From contig CAZMVU010000020.1 of the NCBI GenBank assembly GCA_964569295.1, positions 1-39,194 on the forward strand: a stretch of 39,194 nucleotides of DNA, written 5' to 3'. The notes under the pieces are model-generated. The model had not been told where the DNA came from. It worked only from the letters and a program-made list of their open reading frames with translations, and searched no databases. Below, piece after piece: positions 1 to 8,800 of the stretch. The DNA is from CAZMVU01 sp964569295. Lineage in GTDB: Bacteria; Hydrogenedentota; Hydrogenedentia; Hydrogenedentales; JAGMZX01. The position numbers and the translations under genes are program-made. The number at the start of each line of letters is the position of its first letter. The first letter of the stretch is position 1.

Positions 1-55
1 AGAAACCAGAAACCAGAAACCAGAAACCAGAAACCAGAAACCAGAAACCAGAAAC
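1..55. repeat. 7-bp tandem repeat (AGAAACC)n, about 7.9 copies
   Basis: Seven perfect copies of AGAAACC followed by a six-base partial copy. The array runs off the left edge, so its true length is unknown. It ends three bases from the stop codon of the minus-strand formyltransferase gene, where it reads as a TTTCTGG repeat on the coding strand. There are no spacers, so it is not a CRISPR. It is a simple heptad satellite in a 3' intergenic position. No function can be read from it; the copy number is probably variable through slippage. Confidence 0.95.
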
Positions 56-58
56 GAG

Positions 59-1024
59 TCACTCTGCATCCTCAGGCACCGGCAGTTGATCGCCTGGGCG
101 CGGCCCGTGCCATGGCGCCGGCCAGATGAAAGGGAAGGGCCGCTTCATGAACGCCATCCTGATCCGCAAACTGCCTTTCCCCGTAGCCACGAGCGTCTGG
201 GCGCCGCATTCGAGCACGACGCCGGGGCGGGCGTCCGTTTCCTGCGGATCGCACGCGGCACGGTGTGCGTAGATTGTGCGCCCGGCGTGCAAAAAGCGTG
301 CGGCGGGCGAGGGAGAGAGTGCGCGAATCTGCCGCTCGATGCTGTCGGCCGGACGGCGCCAGTCGATCCAGGCGTCTTTCTCCGTTGGCTGCTTTTCATA
401 CGTGGCGCGGGCGGGGTCTTGGGGTGTGCCGCGCAGACCTTGCGCCTCGATGCGGTCCATCAAGGGGACAACGCGCTGCCGGGAGACATCGCACGCGCGC
501 CTATAGATGGACAATGTGGTGTCGTCACTGCCAATGGGAAAGGCCGTCTGGTCCAGAATGTCGCCGGTGTCAATGCCGGGATCCATAACATGAAAGCTGA
601 CGCCGGTCTCGTCGTCGCCGCTGAGCAGGGCCCATGCAAACGGGTTTGGGCCGCGATGACGCGGCAGCAGCGAGGAATGACAATTCACGCAGCCGATACG
701 CGGCAATTCGAGTATGCGTGGTTTGAGTATGATGCCGAACCCGCCGACAAGGATGAGGTCTGGCTCGAGCGCGGCCAGCGGGGCGAGTTCCTCGGATGTC
801 ATGGTGTCGAGCCAGATGAGGGGGATGCCTTCGCTATGCGCATAGCCGGCCACGCTCATGCGGTTATTGGTGAGCCCGCTGAGCAGGGGAAAAAGCCGGC
901 GGCGCCAGCCGCGAACCTTGCGCCCGTCTTGAATAATGGCGACCAGCTCGTGGGGGCTTTCGGCGAGGGGTTCGATAAGGCTCATCCCGAGGCGCGCGCC
1001 CCCCGCTACGGCAATGCGCAACAT
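59..1024 (-). CDS. fmt: Fmt-family formyltransferase (methionyl-tRNA formyltransferase-like)
   Basis: A 321-residue cytosolic enzyme of the family that moves a formyl group from 10-formyl-tetrahydrofolate to an amino group; in Fmt the acceptor is initiator Met-tRNA. The catalytic triad is visible: Asn114 and His116 in VNCHSSLLPRHRG, and Asp152 in MDPGIDTGDI. The C-terminal part has the linker typical of Fmt (YEKQPTEKDAWIDW, then RQIRALSPSP around residues 230-240) and a short OB-like end. Length fits Fmt (about 310). The N-terminal FxGTPxF signature of classical Fmt is replaced by VAGGARLGMS, so a paralogue acting on another amine is possible. The ATG overlaps the dtd stop by one base (TGATG), implying translational coupling. 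Confidence 0.75.
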   Translation of the reverse strand: MLRIAVAGGARLGMSLIEPLAESPHELVAIIQDGRKVRGWRRRLFPLLSGLTNNRMSVAGYAHSEGIPLIWLDTMTSEELAPLAALEPDLILVGGFGIILKPRILELPRIGCVNCHSSLLPRHRGPNPFAWALLSGDDETGVSFHVMDPGIDTGDILDQTAFPIGSDDTTLSIYRRACDVSRQRVVPLMDRIEAQGLRGTPQDPARATYEKQPTEKDAWIDWRRPADSIERQIRALSPSPAARFLHAGRTIYAHRAACDPQETDARPGVVLECGAQTLVATGKGSLRIRMAFMKRPFPFIWPAPWHGPRPGDQLPVPEDAE

Positions 1025-1473
1025 CAGAAGGTTTTCCCCGAGTCCAGCAGCAGCGTGACTGGGCCATCGTTCACGGCGGACACCTCCATGTGCGCGCCAA
1101 ACTCGCCGGTCTCGACGGGGTAGCCTTTCTCGCGCAGCGCCGCGGCTACCGCTTCATAGAGCGGGATGGCCTTTTCAGGACGGGCGGCATGAGCAAACGA
1201 CGGCCGCCGGCCTTTGCGGCAGTCGCCGTGCAAGGTGAACTGAGAGATGAGGAGCACGGCGCCGCCCACATCACCCAGGTCCAGGTTGAACTTGCCGTCC
1301 CTGTCGTTGAAGATGCGTAGCCCGGCTATCTTGTCCGCCACATAGCGCACGTCGTTGTCCTCGTCCTCCTGGTCCACACCCAGAAATACGAGCAGGCCAT
1401 GGCCGATGCGGCCAACGGTACGGTTATGGACATCGACCTGGGCTTGGGATACTCGTTGAATCACGGCGCGCAC
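1024..1473 (-). CDS. dtd: D-aminoacyl-tRNA deacylase
   Basis: A 149-residue homodimeric cytosolic enzyme that hydrolyses D-amino acids (and mischarged glycine) from tRNA. The start MRAVIQRVSQAQV is classical DTD. The conserved SQFTLHGDCRKGRRPSF block lies near residues 77-93 and the NDGPVTLLLDS block, carrying the cross-subunit Gly-cisPro motif, near the C terminus. The length is normal. The start is GTG at 1473. AGGAG lies 11 bases upstream, which is long, so initiation may be modest. The stop is shared with the fmt start, and both genes concern tRNA charge quality, which supports a common transcript. Confidence 0.95.
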   Translation of the reverse strand: MRAVIQRVSQAQVDVHNRTVGRIGHGLLVFLGVDQEDEDNDVRYVADKIAGLRIFNDRDGKFNLDLGDVGGAVLLISQFTLHGDCRKGRRPSFAHAARPEKAIPLYEAVAAALREKGYPVETGEFGAHMEVSAVNDGPVTLLLDSGKTF

Positions 1474-1601
1474 GGCCTTTGCTACTCCTGCGTGGGAAAT
1501 CTTGCGCTTCTGGAGATTTCACCCCGATGCCACGGCTCATCGCGGGGCAGGCGGCGCGCCCTGTGCGCAATCACGGCCGCGGCCCCACCTTCCCTGCCAC
1601 G

Positions 1602-1733
1602 TCACTCGACCGTTTCGTTGACGGGGGTTCCGAACAGAAGCATCAGTGTGAAAAGAAGTCCGACCACCGCGGTAAAGGCCACATACACCAGACTCACCAG
1701 GCCCAGGCACTCCTCGAGCTTGTTGACTATCAT
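1602..1733 (-). CDS. small single-span membrane protein, unknown function
   Basis: A 43-residue frame starting MIVNKLEECLG with one clear hydrophobic helix (about residues 11-34) and the tail GTPVNETVE. The ATG is preceded by AAGGAG at a 9-base spacing, a strong ribosome binding site that decides this start. The same frame stays open upstream to an ATG at 1844, which would add a 37-residue Cys-rich segment (five Cys, beginning MACLAGC) that could be a lipoprotein-like signal; that start has a poorer binding site. It lies between the phosphomutase and dtd on the same strand. No family recognised. Confidence 0.5.
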   Translation of the reverse strand: MIVNKLEECLGLVSLVYVAFTAVVGLLFTLMLLFGTPVNETVE

Positions 1734-1876
1734 GCTGCCGCACTCCTTGTGTTCGCCGTTGCCAGGGCATGTGCTTACCAAAGCATGTTCACACTCGTAG
1801 TGTAGCGGGCAAGCCACGGCGAGACAACCAGCCAGGCAGGCCATCAGCGGCGCATAATTCCTGCGGTAATAGCGGG

Positions 1877-3241
1877 CTACTGGTTGAACTCGTCGACCTT
1901 GTCCATGATCACTTTCTTGATCGCGTCGACGCGTTCCTCGGTGTCGGCCTCGACACGCACCACGAGCTTGGGCGCGGTGTTCGAAGCGCGCAGGAGCCCC
2001 CAGCCGTCGGGGTATTCGATGCGTGCGCCGTCGATCGTAACCACTTCGAGGCCCTGTTGCTGGAAGTATTCGGTGGCCCTTTTGACGACTTGGAACTTGG
2101 TGGCGTCCGTGCTCTTGATTTCCATCTCGGGGGTGGCGGGCCGCTCGGGGATCGAGGAAAGCAGCGCGCTGAGGGTAGTGCCGCTGTTGGCAACGATCTC
2201 GACGAGGCGTGCGCCGGCATAGACCCCGTCGTCGAAGCCGTACCAACGGTGTTTGAAGAAGATGTGTCCACTCATCTCGCCGGCTATCTCCGCGCCGGTT
2301 TCCTTCATGCGCGCCTTGATGAGCGAGTGGCCGGTGCGGTACATCTCCGCGTGTCCGCCGTGCTTCTCGATGTCTTCGTACATGCCGCGCGAGCACTTCA
2401 CCTCGCCAATGATCCGGGCGCCGGGCACTTCCTCGAGCACCTGGCGCGCGTACAGGGCGAGGAGCCGATCGCCGGGCAGGTGCTTGCCGGTTTCATCGCA
2501 CCCGCCCAGGCGGTCGCCATCGCCATCGAACCCAATACCGAGATCGGCGCCGGTCTCGCGCACTTTGGCGATGAGATCCTTCAGGTTAGCGGGTTTTGTC
2601 GGGTCGGGGTGGTGGTTGGGAAAGGTGCCGTCCACATCGCAGTAGAGCGGCACCACATCGCAACCGAGCTTCTCGAAGACCGGCACCGCGATGGGTCCGG
2701 AAACGCCGTTGCCGCCATCGAGCACGACCTTGAGCGGCCGGGTGAGGTGGATGCGGCCCACGACGTCTTCCATGTATGCCGGCACAATATCGTGTTGTGT
2801 TGCGGCGCCTTTTTTCTCGGCAATGGGGAAGTCGCCCGCCGCGGCAATCTCGTATACCTGCTGGATCGCGTCGCCGTGCAGGGCGGCTTTGCCTATCCCC
2901 AGCTTGATGCCATTGTATTCGGACGGGTTGTGACTTGCGGTCACCATAAGGAAGCCGTCGACAGCCATGGTGTTCGCGGCGTAGTACACCACCGGCGACG
3001 GCACCTCTCCGATATCGATGATGTCAATGCCGCACTCGGTGACACCGCGCACCACCGCGTCGGACATCTGCTTCGAGTGGAGACGGCCGTCGCGGCCGAT
3101 GACCACCGTGTTCGTGTGGAGGTTGTCCTGCATGTATTTCGCGTAGGCGCGGCCGATGCAGCTCATGATGTCTTCGGTTATGTCTTCGCCTACGATGCCG
3201 CGGATGTCGTATTCGCGGAACATGGTGGGTTTCAGATTCAT
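1877..3241 (-). CDS. phosphomannomutase/phosphoglucomutase
   Basis: A 454-residue alpha-D-phosphohexomutase (AlgC/ManB type) interconverting 6-phospho and 1-phospho mannose or glucose, feeding sugar-nucleotide synthesis for envelope polysaccharides. All four domain signatures are present: MFREYDIRGIVG at the N terminus; the phosphoserine loop TASHNPSEYNG with Ser103; the Mg-binding loop DGDGDR with Asp239, Asp241 and Asp243; the sugar-binding loop GEMSGH at 321-326; and the phosphate-binding loop RASNTAP at 418-424. GEMSGH is the form seen in dual-specificity PMM/PGM enzymes. The start MNLKPT at 3241 is chosen because AAAGGAAG precedes it at good spacing; an in-frame upstream start at 3298 would only add a non-conserved tail. 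Confidence 0.95.
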   Translation of the reverse strand: MNLKPTMFREYDIRGIVGEDITEDIMSCIGRAYAKYMQDNLHTNTVVIGRDGRLHSKQMSDAVVRGVTECGIDIIDIGEVPSPVVYYAANTMAVDGFLMVTASHNPSEYNGIKLGIGKAALHGDAIQQVYEIAAAGDFPIAEKKGAATQHDIVPAYMEDVVGRIHLTRPLKVVLDGGNGVSGPIAVPVFEKLGCDVVPLYCDVDGTFPNHHPDPTKPANLKDLIAKVRETGADLGIGFDGDGDRLGGCDETGKHLPGDRLLALYARQVLEEVPGARIIGEVKCSRGMYEDIEKHGGHAEMYRTGHSLIKARMKETGAEIAGEMSGHIFFKHRWYGFDDGVYAGARLVEIVANSGTTLSALLSSIPERPATPEMEIKSTDATKFQVVKRATEYFQQQGLEVVTIDGARIEYPDGWGLLRASNTAPKLVVRVEADTEERVDAIKKVIMDKVDEFNQ

Positions 3242-3383
3242 GGATAAACTTCCTTTGTGTGGGTATGCGCCGTGAAACCGTGACATTGAATTGGGCAATG
3301 CATGATGTCTTGTATGTACATCGCCTTACTTTTCCCCTGCGGGCCAACAGGTTACCCCCGCAGTATATTCCACCACCCGCCGC

Positions 3384-4541
3384 TCAAGGCAAGTCGCGTG
3401 CAAGCCGGCGCAGCAACGCCTCGCCGAAGGCGGCTGCATTGGAAACGGCGTTCTCGTCCACGGCCGCGAGCGTGTCGTCGCGGTTGCTCCAATATGGCGG
3501 GAATCCGTCGCCGCCGAGGCCGGCCAAGGTGAGGGTTTGAAGGCCGCGCGCAAGGGGCAGGTCACCGGCGAGGGGCAGCGCATTGAACCCGGCGGGGTGG
3601 GCATCGTAAGCGTCGTGCACCGCTTCTGCCGCGCGCCGCATGGCCGGTGATGCCTCGGCATGGTGCAGCATACCCTCGCTGGTGAGGTAGTGCAGCCGCC
3701 CGGCCCCCACCGACTCGATGTTGAGGATATACGTGCGATCGCGGTCGAGGTTCGGGTCGGTCAACAGGCGGCGCATGCCGCTCATCCAGGAACTCTGCGC
3801 GCCCGTGGCCACGAGCCACATGTCCGCATTTTCGATGGGGTTGCCGCCGAAGCGCTCTGCCAGCTCGAGCAGCGCGCACACACCGGCTCCATTGGTGTTG
3901 GCGCCGCGCGTTTCTACGGGCGTGGCGCCGCTGTAGTAAAGAATGGCGGCGGCAGTCAGCAGCGTGCCCACTGCGGCCCAGCGCAACGAGATATGCACCG
4001 GCAGGCCGGGATTGAACAGGCCCAGCCCCTCGACGGTGCAGGTAGCGATGACAAGGACCATGGCGGCGATAATCCCGAAGTGCAGCGGCCGCAGCAAGGG
4101 CATGGCGGCGGGCCGGGTGAGGGGGGTCTCGCGGGCGCTGTCGTAATTCGCGGTCACGATGAACAGGTACTTCGGTTCCTGGGCGAGGAAACGGGCGGCT
4201 ACGTTCTGCGTGTGGAAAGGCGGCATGAGCCGGGCGAGCACGCGGTAGCCCAGGAACTCGGCGAGATAGCACCCAAACACAACGGCGCCATAGACCGCCG
4301 CGGCCAAAGGCCACCAGAACGCGATAATGGCCACGACCAGGAACTCGGCATAGTAGGAAGCGAACAGCAGTAACGGGTTGTCCACGGTGGTAAAGCTGTC
4401 GACTTCGACATGCGGCGTATGTTCACGCAAACGGTCCGCAAGGTAGGCGGCGGCGCGCTTCTCGAGTTCGCTGACGGCGGACCGGTGCGGCAGTTCGCCG
4501 GCGAGAAACAACATATTTGCCCGGATACGCTCGATACTCAC
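3384..4541 (-). CDS. M28-peptidase-like membrane protein with degenerate metal site
   Basis: 385 residues with an M28 (aminopeptidase/transferrin-receptor-like) fold interrupted by hydrophobic helices: two at about 57-98, then 154-176 and 184-203. Positions where M28 enzymes hold two zinc ions can be matched but are changed: the HxD motif reads NYD (N132), GADDNxSG reads GANTNGAG (N215), the Glu-Glu pair reads Gln249-Ser250, NLDMxG reads NIESVG (E276), and the last His region reads WSNRDDT. A peptidase activity is therefore unlikely; a binding or scaffold role is an inference. The start is GTG at 4541, and its GTGA overlaps the alanine dehydrogenase stop by four bases, so it is co-translated with ald. 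Placement in the M28 clan is by motif pattern only. Confidence 0.65.
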   Translation of the reverse strand: MSIERIRANMLFLAGELPHRSAVSELEKRAAAYLADRLREHTPHVEVDSFTTVDNPLLLFASYYAEFLVVAIIAFWWPLAAAVYGAVVFGCYLAEFLGYRVLARLMPPFHTQNVAARFLAQEPKYLFIVTANYDSARETPLTRPAAMPLLRPLHFGIIAAMVLVIATCTVEGLGLFNPGLPVHISLRWAAVGTLLTAAAILYYSGATPVETRGANTNGAGVCALLELAERFGGNPIENADMWLVATGAQSSWMSGMRRLLTDPNLDRDRTYILNIESVGAGRLHYLTSEGMLHHAEASPAMRRAAEAVHDAYDAHPAGFNALPLAGDLPLARGLQTLTLAGLGGDGFPPYWSNRDDTLAAVDENAVSNAAAFGEALLRRLARDLP

Positions 4542-5641
4542 GGGGCATACTCGTGGTAGGGCATGTGCAAGGAATCGGCCACCGCTTTGTACGTCACCTT
4601 GCCATCGAAGGTGTTGAGTCCGTTGCGCAGGACGGGGTCGGCGGCGGCGGCCTCGATACCGTGCTCGGCCAACTCAAGCCCGTAACTCAGGGTGACGTTG
4701 GTCAGGGCGAAGGTTGCGGTGCAGGGGACGGCGCCGGGCATATTCGCCACGCAGTAGTGGACGACGTCATGCACCATGTAGGTGGGGTCGTGGTGGGTGG
4801 TGGGCTTGGCCGTCTCGACGCAACCGCCCTGATCGATGGCAATATCGACGATGGCGGAGCCGGGCTTCATCTGCTTGATGTGTTTCTTGGTGATAAGGTG
4901 CGGCGCACGCGCACCCGGCACCAGCACCGCGCCGATGACTAGATCGGCGCGCATGATCTCCTCGGTGATATTGGCGGCGTTCGCCATAATCGTGACCACA
5001 TGGCCACCCATAATGTCGTAGATGTAGCGCAGGCGCGACGGATTGATGTCGAGTATCGAGACCCGTGCGCCCATGCCCACCGCCACGTGGCAGGCGTTCA
5101 TGCCCGCGGTGCCGGCGCCAAGGATAACCACGTTGGCCGGCTTCACGCCGGATACGCCGCTCAGCAGAATACCCAGGCCACCGGCGATCGACTCGAGGCA
5201 CTGGGCGCCCTTCTGCACCGACAAGCGTCCGGCTACCTCGCTCATGGGGATCAGCAGCGGCAGGGATCCATCCTCCCGTTGAATGGTTTCATAGCCGATG
5301 CCGGTTACCTTCTTCTCGACAAGTTTTTCGGTGAGCGCACGGTTCGACGCAAGGTGCAGGTAGGTGTAGAGAATCTGTCCCGGTTGCATCCATTCCAATT
5401 CATCGCCGAGCGGCTCCTTCACCTTGATGACCATCCCGGCGCGGTCCCAGATTTTCTGCGCGCTGTTGACGATCTGCGCACCTGCCTCGCGGTAGGCGCC
5501 ATCGGCGATACCGCTGCCCGTGCCCGCGCCTTTCTCGACAAGCACCTGGTGGCCATGCTGCACAAACGCCGTGACGCCGGAAGGGACCAGGCCAACCCGT
5601 TTCTCGTCTGCTTTTATCTCTTTTGGAACCCCGATGATCAT
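4538..5641 (-). CDS. ald: alanine dehydrogenase
   Basis: A 367-residue cytosolic NAD-dependent enzyme that interconverts L-alanine and pyruvate plus ammonia. Expected residues are in place by number: Arg15 (EKRVGLVP), Lys75 (IKVKEP), His96 (YTYLHLA) and Asp270 (VDIAIDQGG). The nucleotide-binding glycine motif GAGTAG is at 175-180. Family length is about 370. The start MIIGVPKEIK at 5641 has GGGAG eight bases upstream; the open frame extends further 5' without similarity. It is the first gene of a minus-strand pair, overlapping the M28-like gene downstream, and is divergent from the AsmA-like gene. Links nitrogen and pyruvate metabolism; the reason for pairing with the M28-like gene is unclear. 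Confidence 0.96.
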   Translation of the reverse strand: MIIGVPKEIKADEKRVGLVPSGVTAFVQHGHQVLVEKGAGTGSGIADGAYREAGAQIVNSAQKIWDRAGMVIKVKEPLGDELEWMQPGQILYTYLHLASNRALTEKLVEKKVTGIGYETIQREDGSLPLLIPMSEVAGRLSVQKGAQCLESIAGGLGILLSGVSGVKPANVVILGAGTAGMNACHVAVGMGARVSILDINPSRLRYIYDIMGGHVVTIMANAANITEEIMRADLVIGAVLVPGARAPHLITKKHIKQMKPGSAIVDIAIDQGGCVETAKPTTHHDPTYMVHDVVHYCVANMPGAVPCTATFALTNVTLSYGLELAEHGIEAAAADPVLRNGLNTFDGKVTYKAVADSLHMPYHEYAP

Positions 5642-5885
5642 GTACGCACTCCCGTGTTGCGGGCCAACGTTGCGCACGCAGTATAGAACCTTGATTCGGG
5701 CACGGGCAAAGCGCGGGAGAAGGCCCCGGAACCACGCCGTTCGGCTGCGCCGCTGTCCTATGCGGTAGCGCGGGCGGCCGGGGGTGCGGTGCACATGGGC
5801 ATGGCACGGCCTGCTGTAGTATGATGGGCGTGTTCAAGCAAGCGTGGCATCGCAGCCACCGCCGCCGAAACCAATGAGGAAGTTC
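5642..5885. promoter_or_regulatory. divergent ald / AsmA-like intergenic region with candidate -10
   Basis: 244 bases between two divergent starts must hold both promoters. The clearest element is TATGAT at 5820-5825 on the plus strand, preceded by TG-like sequence, a fair sigma-70 -10 for the AsmA-like gene. No good -35 is seen 17 bases upstream. TGAGGA at 5875-5880 is the ribosome binding site of the AsmA-like gene. No repressor dyad or riboswitch was recognised. Confidence 0.3.
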
Positions 5886-8800
5886 ATGCAAAAGACCAGC
5901 CGCATACCAGCGCGCTTGCGCGGGCACTGGTGGTGGGCAGCGCCCCTTGCCGCCCTCCTTGTCATCGTGGGCGGGGGCAACCTGGTCCTCCAGGTGATTC
6001 CCCTGCGCAGCATCATCGAGGAAGCGCTCACGAAAGAGCTGGGCGAGCCGTTCCATATCGGCTCGCTGCGTGCATACGCGTTTACAGGGGCGCATGTCAC
6101 CGCCTACGACGTGCAGTTCGGCGAGGGCGACTTCATGGCCACGGCGGATCGCGTCGTTGCGAGCGGGAGCCTGTGGCAACTCGCCCGGCAGGTTATCGAT
6201 ATCGAATCGTTGCGTGTCGAGGGTCTCGAAGCGCATGGCCCCGACACCGCGCCGGAACTGATCGACCGTTGGAACAGCATGATCGCGCACGTCGATGAGA
6301 AACCCGAACCGGACGACGGCGGTTTCTCAGTGCGCATCCGCCATGCCGCGTCGGCGGAGGCCGCGCTGTTTCTGGGGGCGGCGCGTGCGGTGACTGGCGA
6401 TATAACGCTTAGGGATGTGACGGAACCGCAGTGGGATATAGGTCTGGATGTTGTGCTCACATATTGGCCGGAGAACCCGGTCTTCCGTGGCGCAGCCCAA
6501 GTGTCACGGCAGGAAGCGGCGGAGGATCACTGGACCATCCGCGCGGGCCTGGAGGGTTTCCATGCGAATAACCTGGGCTTTTCACCGCGGCTCCCCGCGT
6601 TTGCCGTCGATCTCGATGTCGCGGCGGAAGGCGCGCTACCGGACAACCTCGCTATGGGCGTGCATGGTACGCTCACGGTCGCGCAGGCGCCGGGGCTCAG
6701 TGGCGATTTCACGGGCGATGCCTGGCTGCGCAATGGTCAAATCCTGGTGAACGACGTGGACTTCAGCGGCCCGGGGCTCACCCTCGAAGGCGATTACACG
6801 CGCGAGCGCGATGGCCGGTTCGGCTGCCAGGTGCACCAGGCTTCCGCCCAGGGGCCGGGGCTTACCGGCTTGTTCAAGTTGCTCGCCGCACCCGATGCCG
6901 GTATCGAGGCACAGGGCGACGGCACGCTCGACGTGACGGATTTCCTCCTGGGCGATGCTGGAGAAGGGATGCGCTTTGTCAAGGGGCGTGCGGCGTTGTC
7001 CGGCATCGACTATGTCCTGCCCACGGGCGAGGTGTCTTTCGACAACCTTGGCGGCAATGTACATGTGAGCGAAGGTGTACTGCGAATCGACGATATCTCC
7101 GGCAGCGGATTCTCGGTGCGTGGCGATATACATCCGGATTTCCCGGCGGGCACAATCTCGGTGGCGCTTGCCGGGGACGTCGCGCTCAATCCGGCCCGGC
7201 TTGCGCCCTGGGCGCCGGCCGGTGTGCTGCAGCGGCTCGAGGGCACGCTGGCTGTCGAACGCCTTGCGGGTACCTTCGCGATGGGGGCGGATGACACCAG
7301 TGAAATAGGCGAATTACAGATGGCCGCGCAAATGCAGGATGTATGCGCCACGATCACCCCGGTCGGGATTGCCGCCCCACTCGTCTTTGACCATGTTGCC
7401 GGACACGTGCAATATGAAAATGGTACATTCACCGTTTCGGAACTGGGGGGTGAACGCTTCGCCGCGAACGGCTCGGTGCGTTTTCTCGAGGACGCCTACA
7501 CGGTCGATGTGTCCGGCCATACGCAGCTTGACGCCGGCTTCGTGCGGATTCTCGTGCCCGGCGCTTTGCGTGAGCTCGGCGGGCGGGTGACCTTCGATCG
7601 CATCGCCGGCACCTTCGGGGGTGATACCTTCTTGCCGCCGGATCTCGTGGTCGACGGGCAGATCGAGAAAGGGCGCGCGGCCATTAAAGCCGGCGGCCTT
7701 GATGAGCAGATCGAGGATGTGTCGGCACGCTTCAGCACGAGCGATACCGAGGTGAAAGCGGATATCGATCGCATAGTTTTCCAGCGGCTGGGCACATTGC
7801 GTGGTGATGCGGCCTACACCTACGCAAGCCGCCGCCTCGATGCCACGCTGCATACCGACCTTGGCCCGTGGGCCGCTCTCGCCGGCGGCAACGCGGAGAC
7901 GCTCAGACCTATCCTGGCGGCGTATGGGCCCTCCACACTCGCCATCGAGACCCGGCTGCCCGAGCCGGAAAACCCGGCCTGGTCGCTTGGCATCCGGCGC
8001 GAGGGCGACCCCAGTCTCACCGTGGCAATGCAGTTCGGCGGGGATGGGCCAACGCCGGACGTGATCGAAGCCGACACCACGCTGCCCGCCACGGCGTTTC
8101 GCGAGGTATTACCGAACTCCTTTATGCCCGAAGGCAACATCCCCCTGCACATCGAAAAGCCGGCCGGGACCAACACGTTCACCTTGAACGCCGAGCTCGA
8201 CAACATGGCGCTGCGTATCGGCAAGTACCTGCACAAACCCATGGGCGGCGCCATGGGCCTTGAACTCACCGGGTCCGTCACCCCTAGCGCGCAACTGACG
8301 CACGCCGTGCTCACGTTATACGGCGAGTCGGTGCAGGCGGCCTTGGACGGCGGTATCCATGCCGAGGACCTCGCGCTCGATCTGGCGCCGCTGACGCCGC
8401 TGTTGCCCGAGGGCGGCGCCGCCAGCGGCCGGGTGACGGGAACCTTCGATACCGCTACGCCCATGGCCGATCTCACGCTGCATGGCGCGGGATGGCGCAT
8501 TACCCCGGAAGCCAGCCTGGACACGGTTGATGGCGCCCTGCGCTACAACGGCAGCGTGCTCACCTTCGATGATGTCCGCGTACGCGGCAGCTACACGGAT
8601 TGCACGATCCAGGGGAGCCGCACGGCCAATGCCTGGGAGGCTGCGGTGACGGGCTCGAAGCTCGATCTCGACGCGCTTCTCATGACCTGGGACGCCGTGC
8701 AGAGTGCGTGGGCCACGCCGGACGACGCGGCGCCGGGCGCGGCAATCGTCCGCGCCGACAATGACAACGGGATGATGCGTGTGCGCCTCGACGAAATGCA

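Noticed and set aside
1..55. CRISPR array
   Set aside because: Units are only seven bases with no spacers and no cas genes in the window.
1769..3247. Open frame on the plus strand opposite the phosphomutase
   Set aside because: The minus strand carries all four phosphohexomutase signatures; the plus frame is a shadow.
5801..5815. Sigma-54-like TGGCACG...TGCT upstream of the AsmA-like gene
   Set aside because: The distance between the GG and GC elements is two bases too short for a sigma-54 promoter.
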